In this document: in pieces, positions 35,701 through 44,537 of the stretch | Position numbering within the stretch: the stretch's first letter is position 1 | Layout of the letters: the number at the start of each line of letters is the position of its first letter | From: Kamptonema sp. UHCC 0994 | GTDB taxonomy: Bacteria > Cyanobacteriota > Cyanobacteriia > Cyanobacteriales > Microcoleaceae | NCBI RefSeq assembly: GCF_029167235.1 | Contig: NZ_JARFTR010000098.1 | Location: 26,551 to 90,550 of the forward strand | DNA length: 64,000 bases | Reading direction: 5' to 3' | Made by a program: the position numbers and the translations under genes | Notes under the pieces: model-generated | What the model saw: only the letters and a program-made list of their open reading frames with translations | Database searches by the model: none | Told to the model about the DNA's origin: nothing

Positions 35701-38700
35701 AGGATGTTTTGTACAATATCCCATTCCCAACAGCCGATCGCCCCTGATTTGAGTGACAAGGCGAGGCGTTCCGATAGTTTCTGGCGTTCGATCTCAGCTT
35801 GTTTGCGAGCGCTAATATCAAAGTTGACCCCGATCATACTCTGGGGATTGCCTTGGGCATCTCGCACCACCATTCCATTGGCTTTAACAAAGTGGATGCT
35901 GCCATCGGGACGCACGATCCGATACTCGGTATTGTATTCTGCCTCTCCCAAGACAGCTTGGTGAAGTAATGTTTCAGTGGAGATGCGATCGTCGGGATGT
36001 AGTAGCTCGTTTACCCAAGTATCGTAGTTTATAAGGGAATTAGATTGTTTCGTGAGGCCAAACAGTTCGTATATCCGGTCATCGCCAAGGACGGTGTTCT
36101 GTCCAATGTTCCATTCCCAACAACCGATCGCCGCAGCTTTGAGTGATAAGGCGAGGCGATCCGATAGTTTCTGACGTTCGAGTTCAGCTTGTTTGCGATC
36201 GCTAATATCTTTGGCGATGCCTAAAAAGCCGATAATTTGGTGATTGGCATCCTTGAGGGGGGTAAGAGATAGCGACACAGGAAAGCGAGAACCATCTTTG
36301 CGAATATAGCTCCACTCTTCTTCGCCGATCGTGTCTTGGCGGGCTTTGGCAACAAAAACTTCAAAGCCAGGGGGAATATCTTGCCCCAGTTCGATAGAGA
36401 GGGAAGCTGCCCGATCGATTACCTCTTTTACATCGTGGAGGATTGCGGGTGTGACTTTGCCTACCATTTCTGCGGCACTGTAACCCAGCATTACTTCGGC
36501 ACCGGCATTAAAAGTCTGAATAATTCCAGTTAAGTCTGTGGAAATGATGGAATAATCAGCTCCATCGAGGATAGCGCCTTGCAGGCTGTTAACTTGGGAA
36601 AGCTCTTGGGTGCGTTCTTTGACTTTGGCTTCTAGCTGTTGGTTGAGTTCCCGAAGTTGTTCTTCAGCCTTTTTAAGTTCAGTCAAATCCGTATTGGTAC
36701 CGGAAATCCTAATGGGAGTGCCGCGATCGTCTCGCAAAATAAAACCACGCGAAATGACTGGAACATAATGTTCTTGTTTGTGCAGTAAACGAAACTCGAC
36801 CTCGTAATACTCAATACCATTTGTTATTTGTTGTTGCAAAAATTGATTGACCCGATCTAAATCATCAGGGTGCATCCGTTGCTGCCATAGTTCGGGCGCA
36901 GCCTCAATTTCTTCAGACTCATACCCTAAAATTCCCCACCAACGAGGAGAGTAGTAAATATCATTTTCAATCAGATTCCAATCCCACCAACCGTCATTGG
37001 AGCCTTTTAAAACTAAGCTTAATTGTTCTTGAGAACGGATTAGGGCTTCTTCGGTCTGTTTGCGTAAGCGAAGCTCGCGGCAGGCTGCGCTAATATCTCG
37101 GATCATAAACAGGGCTTCATCTTCGCTGCTTTTGACAACTCTGACTTCTTCATCTTGAAAGCGATCGCCAATCTGCACCTGTTGTTCGTAAACTTGTAGT
37201 TCTCCTGTGCGTAGGGCTTGTTTTAGATAATGTAAATGTCGGTCTGCAATCTCTACTGGCACTAGATCCACCATCGCCAAACCAACAGTATCACAATCTT
37301 GGGGGAGAAAGTCGATCTGACGATTGGTTGTCACGAACCCCCGATAAATACCATCGGCACTCATGCGAAACATGAAGTCTGGAATGGCTGATAAGATGGC
37401 TCGGCTTTGGGCTTCGCTCTGGATCAGGGCGGCTTCGGCTTGTTTGCGATCGGTAATATCTCGTACCAGTGCTAAAACTTCGTCTTTACTATAAGGAACA
37501 ACTCTGATCTCTTCGATTTGCTTTTTACCATCAATATCGAGTTCTTGTTCGTAAATCTGGATAGAATTCATGTCTAGCGCCCGTTGGATAAAATCCATAC
37601 GTTTTTGTGCCGCATCAGGAGGCAGGCTATCAAATACATGGCTTCCCACCATCTCAGACAAATTCCCCACTACGGGAAAGTTAGAAGAAGTGGTCACAAA
37701 TTCTAGGTAAATACCTCTGCGATCGATCCGCATCATTAAGTCGGGGATGGCAGTAATTAATGCTCGTTGATGGGCTTCGCTCTGGATCAGGGCAGCTTCA
37801 GCAAGTTTGCGTAAGCGAAGCTCGCCGCAGGCATCGCTAATATCTCTAGAAATTTTTGATGCGCCAACGATCTTGCCAGTGGCATCTTTAATAGGAGAAA
37901 CCGTTAACGAAATATCAATTAACTTTCCATCTTTATTTTGTCGTACCGTTTCATAATGATGAATGACTTCTCCTTGCCGAACTTTTTCTATAATGAATGA
38001 TTCTTCATCCTTGAGTTCATTAGGAATCAGTAGGAGTATCGATTGACCGATGACTTCCTGAGCCTGATAACCAAATAGTTTTTCTGCCCCTTTATTCCAG
38101 CTAACGATCTCGCCATCTAAAGTTTTACTGATGATGGCATCCGCAGACGACTCGACAATAGCTGCTAGTTGAGATAGGGCGATTTCTGCTTGCTTGCGAT
38201 CGCTAATATCTGTCACCGTGCCTACATAACCGACTACTTGCCCCTCTGCATCCAGTTCGGCAACAGACTGGCCATATACCCACGTCACCACACCGTCGGC
38301 ACGTTGAAAACGATATTCAAGCTGGAAAGGGCGATTTTCTTGAGCAGATTGATGCCACTCGGCGGCGATCGCATCGCGATCTTCTGGGTGTAGTCCTTGT
38401 CGCCATCCTTCTCTAGCTGCGGTTTTGGGATTAAGTCCGCTGATCTGACACCAGCGATCGTTAACATAGATGCAGTTACCGGCAGCATCGGTGCGAAAAA
38501 TCCCTACTGGAGCGGCTTCTACTAGGGTGGCGTAGCGTTCTTCGCTGTCTCGTAGCTGGTTTTCTATTCGTTGTCGCGTGCTTAGTTCTTCCTGTAATTG
38601 TTGGTGCGTCGTAGCTTGTTGAAGGGCGATCGCCAGATGTACCGCTAAGGCTTGTAGCAGTTCTACTTCTTCCGGTAGCCACTCGCGGGCGTACTGGCTT

Positions 38701-40106
38701 TCGCTGACATTGAGCAAGCCCCACAACTCATCGCTACGGAGCAAAGGTACGATAATTTTGGCTCGTGTCTGGAGGCGGATCAGCATTTGCCGGTGACAGT
38801 CTGACATTTCGGTAGTGAAGATATCCGGTACGACGCGAATCCGCCCCTGACGATAAATCTCAGCTTCCTGTTGCTTAAAGCAGGTATCGTTAATCCGTTC
38901 GCCTAGTAGAGACAGGGGCGAGTCGGTAGATTCTGCTACAACAATGGTTTCCCAATCTGCTTCAAACTGCCAAATATTGACGCGATCGCAGCCCAGCACT
39001 TGCCTTATCTGTTCTACAGTTGTATCCAAAATTGTTTGCAGGCTTAGGGACGATCTAATTTGCGTGGCTACATCTGCGACTAATTTCTCTCGCCCGGCCT
39101 TGGCTTTGAGGGCGATCGTTCGGGTTTCTACTTCCTGCTCTAATAGATTTTCCAGTAGTTGAACCTTCTCCGTTTCTAGGCGCACCACTTTCTCTTCCAA
39201 CATCTCCGCTAGCTTGTAGAGTTCCAGCGGGTTGAGGGCTTGCAGTAAACTGGTCTGGGTGACGATACCTAATAGTTCGCCCTGTTCCCCCGTGACTGCC
39301 AACCGATTGATTAAGCGCTGCTCCATGAGCTGCTGTACAGTCCAGAGCGAATCGTCGGGTTTAACGGCGAAAATCGGCGTACTCATTACTGCCTGTGCTA
39401 GATAGATTTCTAGGCTCAAACCCAAGGCCTGAAATTGCACAATATCGCGCTCGGTAACAATCCCTACGGGAATTTGCAGGGGTTCAGCGGGGCTACTAGC
39501 TGATTCCACAATCATCACAGAACTGACGCGAGTTTCTGCCATCAGTTGGGCGATCGCGAGCATGGAACTATCCGGTGCAGCACAAACCACCTTATTTGTC
39601 ATCACCTCTTCCACCATACGCAACCGCAACAGGTCAATTGGTCGGGAGGTTTGCCGCAGACTTTCGTGAGTCACTAACCCTACCAGGTGGTTGTACTCAT
39701 CTACGATGGGTAAATGGCGAATGTGGTGGTGTTGGAGCAGGTTAATGGCAAAAAACAAGTCAGTGAAGGCAGACTCGCGTAGGGTGACGATGGGGTGTGC
39801 CATCACCTGTCGCATCACCAAGCTGTCTAGGACTTGCTGCTGGGCGCTCAGCCGTACTACGTCTCGCTCAGTCACAATCCCTAGTAACTGGTCGTTTTCC
39901 ACCACTAACACGCAGCTAGATCGCGCCTCTAAGTGGAGGTTATCCATTTGATCGTCAGCCGTTTTAGTGGTTTGGCAGATAGTCCGCACGCCGCTCATTT
40001 GGGCGATCGCATCCCTCACTGTGGTATCGGGCGAAACTACTAAGGGTTCCCGGACGATCGCAGACCTGAGTTCTACTGGGGTGAGAGCCGTAGTACGAAT
40101 GAACAT
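32706..40106 (-). CDS. Giant hybrid histidine kinase: 4 CBS, GAF, 10 PAS, GAF, kinase, receiver
   Basis: A 2466-residue multisensor kinase without transmembrane segments. Four CBS motifs (about 1-295; GIVTERDVV, GIVTERDIV) could sense adenosine nucleotides. GAF1 (about 345-500) has Cys409 in NDTCF and Cys437 in DCHRQML, 28 apart, as in DXCF cyanobacteriochromes. Ten PAS/PAC units fill about 515-1820; two adjacent ones (LSDRLALSLKAAAIGCWEWN and LSERLALSLKSGAIGCWEWD) are a recent duplication. GAF2 (about 1830-2000) lacks the Cys-His pair. Kinase core: His2053 in MSHELRTPLNAILG, HATPase about 2150-2320. The receiver has Asp2394 in LILMDIQMPGMDG. Two PAS linkers carry extra ELRLRK residues from a repeat insertion. 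Confidence 0.93.
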   Translation of the reverse strand: MFIRTTALTPVELRSAIVREPLVVSPDTTVRDAIAQMSGVRTICQTTKTADDQMDNLHLEARSSCVLVVENDQLLGIVTERDVVRLSAQQQVLDSLVMRQVMAHPIVTLRESAFTDLFFAINLLQHHHIRHLPIVDEYNHLVGLVTHESLRQTSRPIDLLRLRMVEEVMTNKVVCAAPDSSMLAIAQLMAETRVSSVMIVESASSPAEPLQIPVGIVTERDIVQFQALGLSLEIYLAQAVMSTPIFAVKPDDSLWTVQQLMEQRLINRLAVTGEQGELLGIVTQTSLLQALNPLELYKLAEMLEEKVVRLETEKVQLLENLLEQEVETRTIALKAKAGREKLVADVATQIRSSLSLQTILDTTVEQIRQVLGCDRVNIWQFEADWETIVVAESTDSPLSLLGERINDTCFKQQEAEIYRQGRIRVVPDIFTTEMSDCHRQMLIRLQTRAKIIVPLLRSDELWGLLNVSESQYAREWLPEEVELLQALAVHLAIALQQATTHQQLQEELSTRQRIENQLRDSEERYATLVEAAPVGIFRTDAAGNCIYVNDRWCQISGLNPKTAAREGWRQGLHPEDRDAIAAEWHQSAQENRPFQLEYRFQRADGVVTWVYGQSVAELDAEGQVVGYVGTVTDISDRKQAEIALSQLAAIVESSADAIISKTLDGEIVSWNKGAEKLFGYQAQEVIGQSILLLIPNELKDEESFIIEKVRQGEVIHHYETVRQNKDGKLIDISLTVSPIKDATGKIVGASKISRDISDACGELRLRKLAEAALIQSEAHQRALITAIPDLMMRIDRRGIYLEFVTTSSNFPVVGNLSEMVGSHVFDSLPPDAAQKRMDFIQRALDMNSIQIYEQELDIDGKKQIEEIRVVPYSKDEVLALVRDITDRKQAEAALIQSEAQSRAILSAIPDFMFRMSADGIYRGFVTTNRQIDFLPQDCDTVGLAMVDLVPVEIADRHLHYLKQALRTGELQVYEQQVQIGDRFQDEEVRVVKSSEDEALFMIRDISAACRELRLRKQTEEALIRSQEQLSLVLKGSNDGWWDWNLIENDIYYSPRWWGILGYESEEIEAAPELWQQRMHPDDLDRVNQFLQQQITNGIEYYEVEFRLLHKQEHYVPVISRGFILRDDRGTPIRISGTNTDLTELKKAEEQLRELNQQLEAKVKERTQELSQVNSLQGAILDGADYSIISTDLTGIIQTFNAGAEVMLGYSAAEMVGKVTPAILHDVKEVIDRAASLSIELGQDIPPGFEVFVAKARQDTIGEEEWSYIRKDGSRFPVSLSLTPLKDANHQIIGFLGIAKDISDRKQAELERQKLSDRLALSLKAAAIGCWEWNIGQNTVLGDDRIYELFGLTKQSNSLINYDTWVNELLHPDDRISTETLLHQAVLGEAEYNTEYRIVRPDGSIHFVKANGMVVRDAQGNPQSMIGVNFDISARKQAEIERQKLSERLALSLKSGAIGCWEWDIVQNILLWDERMYELYGVTKSSDSRLVYDIWVNGLHPDDRNSNDTLIRQAVLGQAEFDTEFRVLHPDGSIHFIKAYGVVARDAQGNPQSMTGVNFDISDRKQAEAAIQEENNFRQQILESMVEGLCVFHEIETFPFIRFTVWNQQMQAITGYTLEEINRLGWYQSVYPDAWAQEQAIANLRQMQQGESLIAQERQIQCKDGQKRTVALSTSILSNNDDLTEGSPNVPTYILALIQDITDRKENEQAMIQQLAAIEAAIDGIGIIQGDKYIYVNQSHVELFGYQHPEELVGKSWKSFYPPEELERLEQEVFPMLENDRAWQGEAIAIRKDGSTFTEGVSKTITDNGLLICVCRDISDRKQAELKLQQQAEQERLLSTITQRMRSSLNLEEILNVTVQELHHVLRSDRVLVYRVFPGGTGAAIAESVSPNWPKILDIVFPEEVFPEANYDRYVRGRIYVLTDAKGSAKRLREDENQSILPCLIEFLADIQVRAKLVVPIIQNQTLWGLLIAHQCDRPRQWEDWEINLLKQTANQLAIAIQQSNLFKQLEQELIERQRAEAQLTETNAQLAISNEELIRATRLKDEFLANMSHELRTPLNAILGMSEGLQEQVFGIVNEPQIKALQTIDRSGSHLLELINDILDVAKIESGQMELDYTTVSLNYLCQSSLTFIKQLALKKRIQLEMKLPLNLPDLLIDERRIRQVLINLLNNAVKFTPEGGRITLEVSRQQRETVLTPPSLQGIAKVSLFQTTFEPELGIKPQLEGVEVRNYLRIAVIDTGIGIAPENINKLFQPFIQIDSALNRQYAGTGLGLALVKRIVELHGGEVGLTSKIGVGSCFTIDLPYGAIAPSSATELSPRQTSDLESQGATPMEPTQPEQLTSPLILLAEDNEANITTFSSYLGAKGYRILLAKNGQEAIDCATTHQPNLILMDIQMPGMDGLEATRQIRRDPNLVNIPIIALTALAMTGDREKCLEAGANDYMTKPVKLKQLAATIQELLDAVNC

Positions 40107-40364
40107 GAGTTTTATCGGGTTTTATTGCTGATTATTCTCTTGAATATTTTGTTTTAAACAATAAGAGGCGATCGCGTAGCTTGGATTAAGCCATAGTAAG
40201 GGGAGGAGTTACTTATCTACACTATATTATACTTTGGGACAAGCTGCATTGGTGGATTGGCTAACAATTATTTTGGCAATTTTGAGTGCGATCGCAGTGT
40301 TCAAATTTAAAATTAATTCAGCGTGGTTAGTGATACCAAATCTGGATTAAATACTTTATTCTTT

Positions 40365-40474
40365 AGTCCGCGTAGGCGGACTTCGTTTGTGTAGTTGCGA
40401 TTTCAATCGCCGAAGGATCTTGGACTCGGCGGTTGAAACCGCTTCTATACAAACAAAGTCCGCCTACGCGGACT
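40365..40474. repeat. 110-bp MITE-like element with 30-bp inverted ends
   Basis: Left arm 40365-40394 (AGTCCGCGTAGGCGGACTTC...) and right arm 40445-40474 mirror each other at 28 of 30 positions; an inner pair (GCGATTTCAATCGC and GCGGTTGAAACCGC) forms smaller hairpins. It occupies part of the 506-bp region 40107-40612 between divergent genes; otherwise that region has HIP1 sites and the promoters, and I see no gene in it. A partial copy is at 30298-30378. Confidence 0.85.
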
Positions 40475-40612
40475 GGCATATTCAGATTAAGGTAAGAACT
40501 ATTTGCGATCGCGCAAGAACATGGAGATGTTAAAATCATTGGTATGAAGCTAACCCAGCCGGATTTTATTGGAACTTCCAGCTCAATATACCAATAAGGA
40601 GACTTAAGCAAA

Positions 40613-41551
40613 ATGCGAATTTTAATGATGGGTGGCACTCGATTTATCGGTGTTTATTTAACTAAAATTTTAGTAGCCCAAGGCCATGAAGTGGTGCTAT
40701 TTAATCGCGGTAAAAAACCAGAACCAGTTGAAGGTATAACACAAATTCACGGCGATCGCACCGATGCTTCCCAACTCAAAGAAAAATTATCATCAGAAAA
40801 ATTTGATGCTATTTTTGACAACAACGGTCGCGAATTAAGCGACACCAAACCCCTAGCAGAGATATTTAAAGGTCAAGTTAAAAACTTCGTTTACATGAGT
40901 TCTGCGGGAGTTTATTTAAAGTCGGATCAATTGCCTCATATTGAAGGTGATGCCACCGATCCAAAGAGCCGTCATTTGGGTAAATACGAAACAGAAACCT
41001 ATCTCAAAGATGCTGGTTTGCCTTGGACTTCCATTCGCCCTACTTATATTTATGGGCCGCAAAACTATAACGATTTAGAAGCATGGTTTTTTGACCGTAT
41101 TGCACGCGATCGACCTATTCCCATTCCTGGTAATGGAATGCACATCACACAACTAGGTCACTGTCAAGATTTAGCTAAAGCAATGACCGCTATATTAGGC
41201 AATGAAAAAGCCATAGGACAGATTTATAATGTCTCAGGCGATCGCTACGTTACCTTTGACGGTTTAGCCCGCGCTTGCGCCGCCGCCGCAGGCAAATCAA
41301 CTGATATAAAAATTGTCCATTACGAGCCCAAAAAATTTGATTTTGGCAAGCGGAAAGCTTTCCCCATGCGCGTACAACACTTCTTTGCTTCAGTAAATAA
41401 AGCCATGAGTGAACTCAACTGGAAGCCAGAATTTGACTTAGTTTCTGGGCTAAAAGATTCATTCCAGAATGATTATTTGACCTCTGGGCGTGACAAAGCT
41501 GAGATTGATTTCTCAGTAGATGATGAAATCTTGCAAGCAGTTCAAAATTGA
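40613..41551 (+). CDS. NAD-dependent epimerase/dehydratase-like protein, CSP41 type
   Basis: A 312-residue short-chain dehydrogenase/reductase-fold protein. The nucleotide-binding motif is MGGTRFIGVYL (residues 6-16), and FVYMSSAGVY plus SIRPTYIYGPQNY follow the extended-SDR pattern; the YxxxK pair is replaced by GKYETE, which is typical of the atypical SDR branch of chloroplast stem-loop RNA-binding protein CSP41. Plant CSP41 proteins bind and cleave RNA and stabilise plastid transcripts; the cyanobacterial homologue's role is less known. RBS (AAGGAGAC) 8-14 bases before ATG is strong. It is transcribed singly; the next gene is 207 bp away behind a repeat. Confidence 0.88.
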   Translation: MRILMMGGTRFIGVYLTKILVAQGHEVVLFNRGKKPEPVEGITQIHGDRTDASQLKEKLSSEKFDAIFDNNGRELSDTKPLAEIFKGQVKNFVYMSSAGVYLKSDQLPHIEGDATDPKSRHLGKYETETYLKDAGLPWTSIRPTYIYGPQNYNDLEAWFFDRIARDRPIPIPGNGMHITQLGHCQDLAKAMTAILGNEKAIGQIYNVSGDRYVTFDGLARACAAAAGKSTDIKIVHYEPKKFDFGKRKAFPMRVQHFFASVNKAMSELNWKPEFDLVSGLKDSFQNDYLTSGRDKAEIDFSVDDEILQAVQN

Positions 41552-41558
41552 CTTAATT

Positions 41559-41650
41559 AGGACTTACGTACAATCGCAGTACGGCCGCCTTCTAGGCGGT
41601 GACTTGACCGCGCCTGAAAAGCAGCCGTACTGCGATCGTGCGTAAATCCT
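41559..41650. repeat. 92-bp MITE-like element, AGGACTTACG ends
   Basis: Left arm 41559-41585 (AGGACTTACGTACAATCGCA...) and right arm 41624-41650 mirror at 24 of 27 places, with an inner hairpin CCGCCT-TCT-AGGCGG. It lies 8 bp after the CSP41-like gene and could end its transcript. Confidence 0.8.
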
Positions 41651-41758
41651 GTTAATATTATCTAGGGTAAAGTGGGTGCTACCAGTGAATTATTTTTCTC
41701 ATTTGCAGGATATAAATAATGGCAGCACCCACCCTACAAGCTTAACTAGGTAAATCTC

Positions 41759-43843
41759 ATGCAGGGAACCACACTCGGCAGCCGCTATAATATTATCCGC
41801 CACTTGGGAGGCGGAGGATTTGCCCAAACTTACCTAGCTGAAGACAAGCAGCTACCAGGTAATCATCGCTGTGTTGTCAAGCAACTTAAACCTCAAGCTA
41901 CAGATCCTACAACTTTACAAATAGCTAGGCGTTTATTCGATACTGAAGCGCAAGTATTGTATAAATTAGGCAACCACGATCGCATCCCCCAACTTTTCGC
42001 CTACTTTGAAGAAAATCAAGAATTTTATTTAGTTCAAGAATTCATTGAAGGTCATAATTTAAGCGAAGAATTAACCCAAACTTCCCTAAGCCCAGGAAGG
42101 TTAAGCGAAGATGAAGTTATTTATTTATTGCAAGAAATTCTAGAGATTTTAGACTTTGTACACCAGCAAAATGTCATCCACCGGGATGTTAATCCCCAGA
42201 ATATCATTCGGCGAGATAGTGACGGCAAGTTATTTTTAATCGACTTTGGGGCTGTCAAACAAATCACCACCCAAATCATCAATTCTCAAACAAATAATGG
42301 CTTGAGTATTAGCATTGGCACTCCTGGTTATATGCCTAGCGAACAAGCTCACGGCAATCCCAAACCTAGCAGCGATATCTATGCAGTTGGCATGATTGGA
42401 ATTCAAGCCATTACAGGGGAGTTTCCCCATCAATTACCAACAGATCCCGATACAGAGGAAATTATTTGGCAGACGAAAGTATCAGTTAGTCCTGAATTTA
42501 CGAAAGTTTTAGATACAATGGTACGCTATGATTTCCGACAACGCTATGCTAATGCAGGTGTTGCTTTGGCAGCTATTAAAGAATTAAAAACTCCTCTTTG
42601 TGCTACTGCACCATTTATACCTATATCTACTCCCACAAAGACGACAAAAAAACGCGCTGATATCTATTTAAAAAGCGGTCTAATTATTGGGCTAATAGGC
42701 ATCGGTATTGCTGCATCTGCCTATCTTGTCAATATCTTTAATTCTGCTAATGCTACTGAGTTACACAGTAAAGGTAATACTCTTTATAATTTAAACAGAT
42801 ATGAAGAAGCACTGGTGGCTTATAACCAAGCAATTAAAATTAAAGGAGACTATGCTGAAGTTTGGAAAGATAAGGCTAAGGCGCTCTATGAGTTGAAGAA
42901 ATATAAGGAATCTAGAGAAGCTTGCGACAAGGCAATTCAACTCAATCCTGAATACTTGGAAGCCTGGACAGAGCGAGGTTATGCTCTCGATAATTTGCAG
43001 CAATATCAAGAGGCGATCGCATCTTTTGAGAAAGCTTTAGAAATTCAGCCTAACTATCCAGAAGCCTGGAAAGGAAAAGGAGATGCGCTGTTAAATTTGC
43101 AGCGGTATGAAGAAGCGATTGCTTCTTACGAAAAAGCGGTTAAATCTCAGCCAAATTTCTATGATGCTTGGTATAGTAAGGGATTAGCTCACCAAAGGTT
43201 AAAACAATATCAACCCGCTTTTGAGGCTTATAAAAAAGCGGTAGATTTAAAATCTGATAATTCTAAAGCTTGGTATAATTTAGGGAATGTTGAGCTAGAA
43301 TTGAATAAAAATCAAGAAGCGGTAGAAGCTTATGAAAAAGCTGTGCGCTTTGAGCCTACTTATTACCAAGCTTGGTACAGTAAAGGCATTGCGCTGATGA
43401 AATTAAGACAATATGAAGATGCAGCAAAAGCTTATAAACAGGCAGTAACATTAAAAGGAAATTATTACCAAGCTTGGTATAGTTTAGGCTGGTCGCTGCA
43501 CCAATTGCGCCGCTATGAAGATGCGATTGATGCTTATAATAAAGTGCTGGATTTGCAGCCAAGAGAATATCAAGCTTGGTATAATAAAGGGAATGCGTTA
43601 TATAATTTGAAACGTTACGAAGATGCGATCGCGTCTTATAACGAAGCCGTATATGTCAAGCCCGATCATTATGAAGCTTGGTACAGCAGAGGTAATGCGT
43701 TGTTAGAATTAAAACGATATCAAGATGCGATCGCATCTTATGATAAGGCAGTTAGGTATAAGCCGGACTACGGAGCAGCAATAGAAGGGAAAAAGCGGGC
43801 CGAAAGTCAGCTAGGTTTGTCTGACTTAACCCCTCAGCAATAA
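41759..43843 (+). CDS. Membrane-anchored Ser/Thr protein kinase with ten TPRs
   Basis: A 694-residue protein. The kinase domain (about 8-285) has a glycine loop (RHLGGGGFAQTYLAED), VAIK-like Lys in VVKQLK, the catalytic loop IHRDVNPQN with Asp143, and LIDFGAVKQ as the DFG motif. A transmembrane helix lies at about 305-327 (GLIIGLIGIGIAASAYLVN). After it come ten tandem TPRs of 34 residues (each begins with A-W-Y-x-K-G-x-A and ends with A-V-x-x-x-P), reaching the C terminus. The TPR part would be on the far side of the membrane, perhaps periplasmic, and sense partner proteins. This PknB/SpkC-like arrangement is common in cyanobacteria. ATG at 41759; transcribed singly. Confidence 0.93.
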   Translation: MQGTTLGSRYNIIRHLGGGGFAQTYLAEDKQLPGNHRCVVKQLKPQATDPTTLQIARRLFDTEAQVLYKLGNHDRIPQLFAYFEENQEFYLVQEFIEGHNLSEELTQTSLSPGRLSEDEVIYLLQEILEILDFVHQQNVIHRDVNPQNIIRRDSDGKLFLIDFGAVKQITTQIINSQTNNGLSISIGTPGYMPSEQAHGNPKPSSDIYAVGMIGIQAITGEFPHQLPTDPDTEEIIWQTKVSVSPEFTKVLDTMVRYDFRQRYANAGVALAAIKELKTPLCATAPFIPISTPTKTTKKRADIYLKSGLIIGLIGIGIAASAYLVNIFNSANATELHSKGNTLYNLNRYEEALVAYNQAIKIKGDYAEVWKDKAKALYELKKYKESREACDKAIQLNPEYLEAWTERGYALDNLQQYQEAIASFEKALEIQPNYPEAWKGKGDALLNLQRYEEAIASYEKAVKSQPNFYDAWYSKGLAHQRLKQYQPAFEAYKKAVDLKSDNSKAWYNLGNVELELNKNQEAVEAYEKAVRFEPTYYQAWYSKGIALMKLRQYEDAAKAYKQAVTLKGNYYQAWYSLGWSLHQLRRYEDAIDAYNKVLDLQPREYQAWYNKGNALYNLKRYEDAIASYNEAVYVKPDHYEAWYSRGNALLELKRYQDAIASYDKAVRYKPDYGAAIEGKKRAESQLGLSDLTPQQ

Positions 43844-43893
43844 AACAGCTCTGGCTTTACAAGGGAGGTGAGGAGAGTAACCTCTTCCCTCTT

Positions 43894-43928
43894 CCCTAGC
43901 CCCTAGCCCCTAGCCCCTAGCCCCTAGC
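43894..43928. repeat. Heptamer array CCCCTAG
   Basis: Five CCCCTAG-type units between the kinase gene and the convergent pgsA gene; the last unit contains the pgsA stop codon (plus strand CTA at 43924-43926). Confidence 0.9.
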
Positions 43929-44445
43929 TATAAATAGATTCATTTTTTTCTGGCCATAGGTAAATAGCCCCAGAAATCAACGTCAGGAGCACAGAAATCC
44001 AGAAAGCCACTAGAGAGGGAATTACCCAGACATCAGGGAGAGGAGCGATTAAAAGTGCGATCGCGACTATTTGACTAACTGTTTTCAACTTTCCCCAAAT
44101 ATTAGCTCCCGAAATCGTAGTTTTATTGACACGCCATCCCGCGATTGTTAATTCCCGTCCTAAAATTAAAAATACACCCCAAGCAGGAACTTCGCCAAGT
44201 TGAATCAATGCTAATAACGGCGCAAGTACCAGTAACTTATCCACTAAAGGGTCTAAAAATTTACCTAAATCGGTAATTTGATTGAGTTTCCTAGCTAAGT
44301 AACCATCCAGCCAATCCGTACCCGCCGCTACGATAAAAATCCCTAAACAAATCCAACGAGTTTGGAGAGTTGGCTGTTGTAAACCATAGAGAAGAAAGGG
44401 GACTCCCAGCAAGCGAGAGAAGGTGATCCAGTTAGGTAGATTCAT
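43924..44445 (-). CDS. pgsA: CDP-diacylglycerol-glycerol-3-phosphate 3-phosphatidyltransferase PgsA
   Basis: A 173-residue integral membrane enzyme of the CDP-alcohol phosphotransferase family; it makes phosphatidylglycerol phosphate, the precursor of phosphatidylglycerol needed by photosystem II. The catalytic motif D-x2-D-G-x2-A-R-x8-G-x3-D-x3-D is complete: DWLDGYLARKLNQITDLG then KFLDPLVD. Several hydrophobic helices follow (LLVLAPLLALIQLGEVPAWG and others). N-terminal LPNWITFSRLLGVPFL is typical. The protein family also contains other phosphatidyltransferases, but length and motif spacing fit PgsA best. Same strand as the sugar transferase upstream, 92 bp apart with a repeat array, so co-transcription is uncertain. 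Confidence 0.92.
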   Translation of the reverse strand: MNLPNWITFSRLLGVPFLLYGLQQPTLQTRWICLGIFIVAAGTDWLDGYLARKLNQITDLGKFLDPLVDKLLVLAPLLALIQLGEVPAWGVFLILGRELTIAGWRVNKTTISGANIWGKLKTVSQIVAIALLIAPLPDVWVIPSLVAFWISVLLTLISGAIYLWPEKNESIYS

Positions 44446-44451
44446 ATATAT

Positions 44452-44494
44452 TGTTAACAGTTAACAGTTAACGGTTAACCGTTAACCGTTAACA
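44452..44494. repeat. Heptamer array GTTAACA/GGTTAAC upstream of pgsA
   Basis: TTAACAG units turn into TTAACCG units and then mirror back, making an internal near-palindrome around GGTTAACCGTTAACC. It lies just 5' of the pgsA start. Confidence 0.85.
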
Positions 44495-44537
44495 ATTCGC
44501 AGACTATTTAGCAAAATTATACCCACTTAAAACTTAA

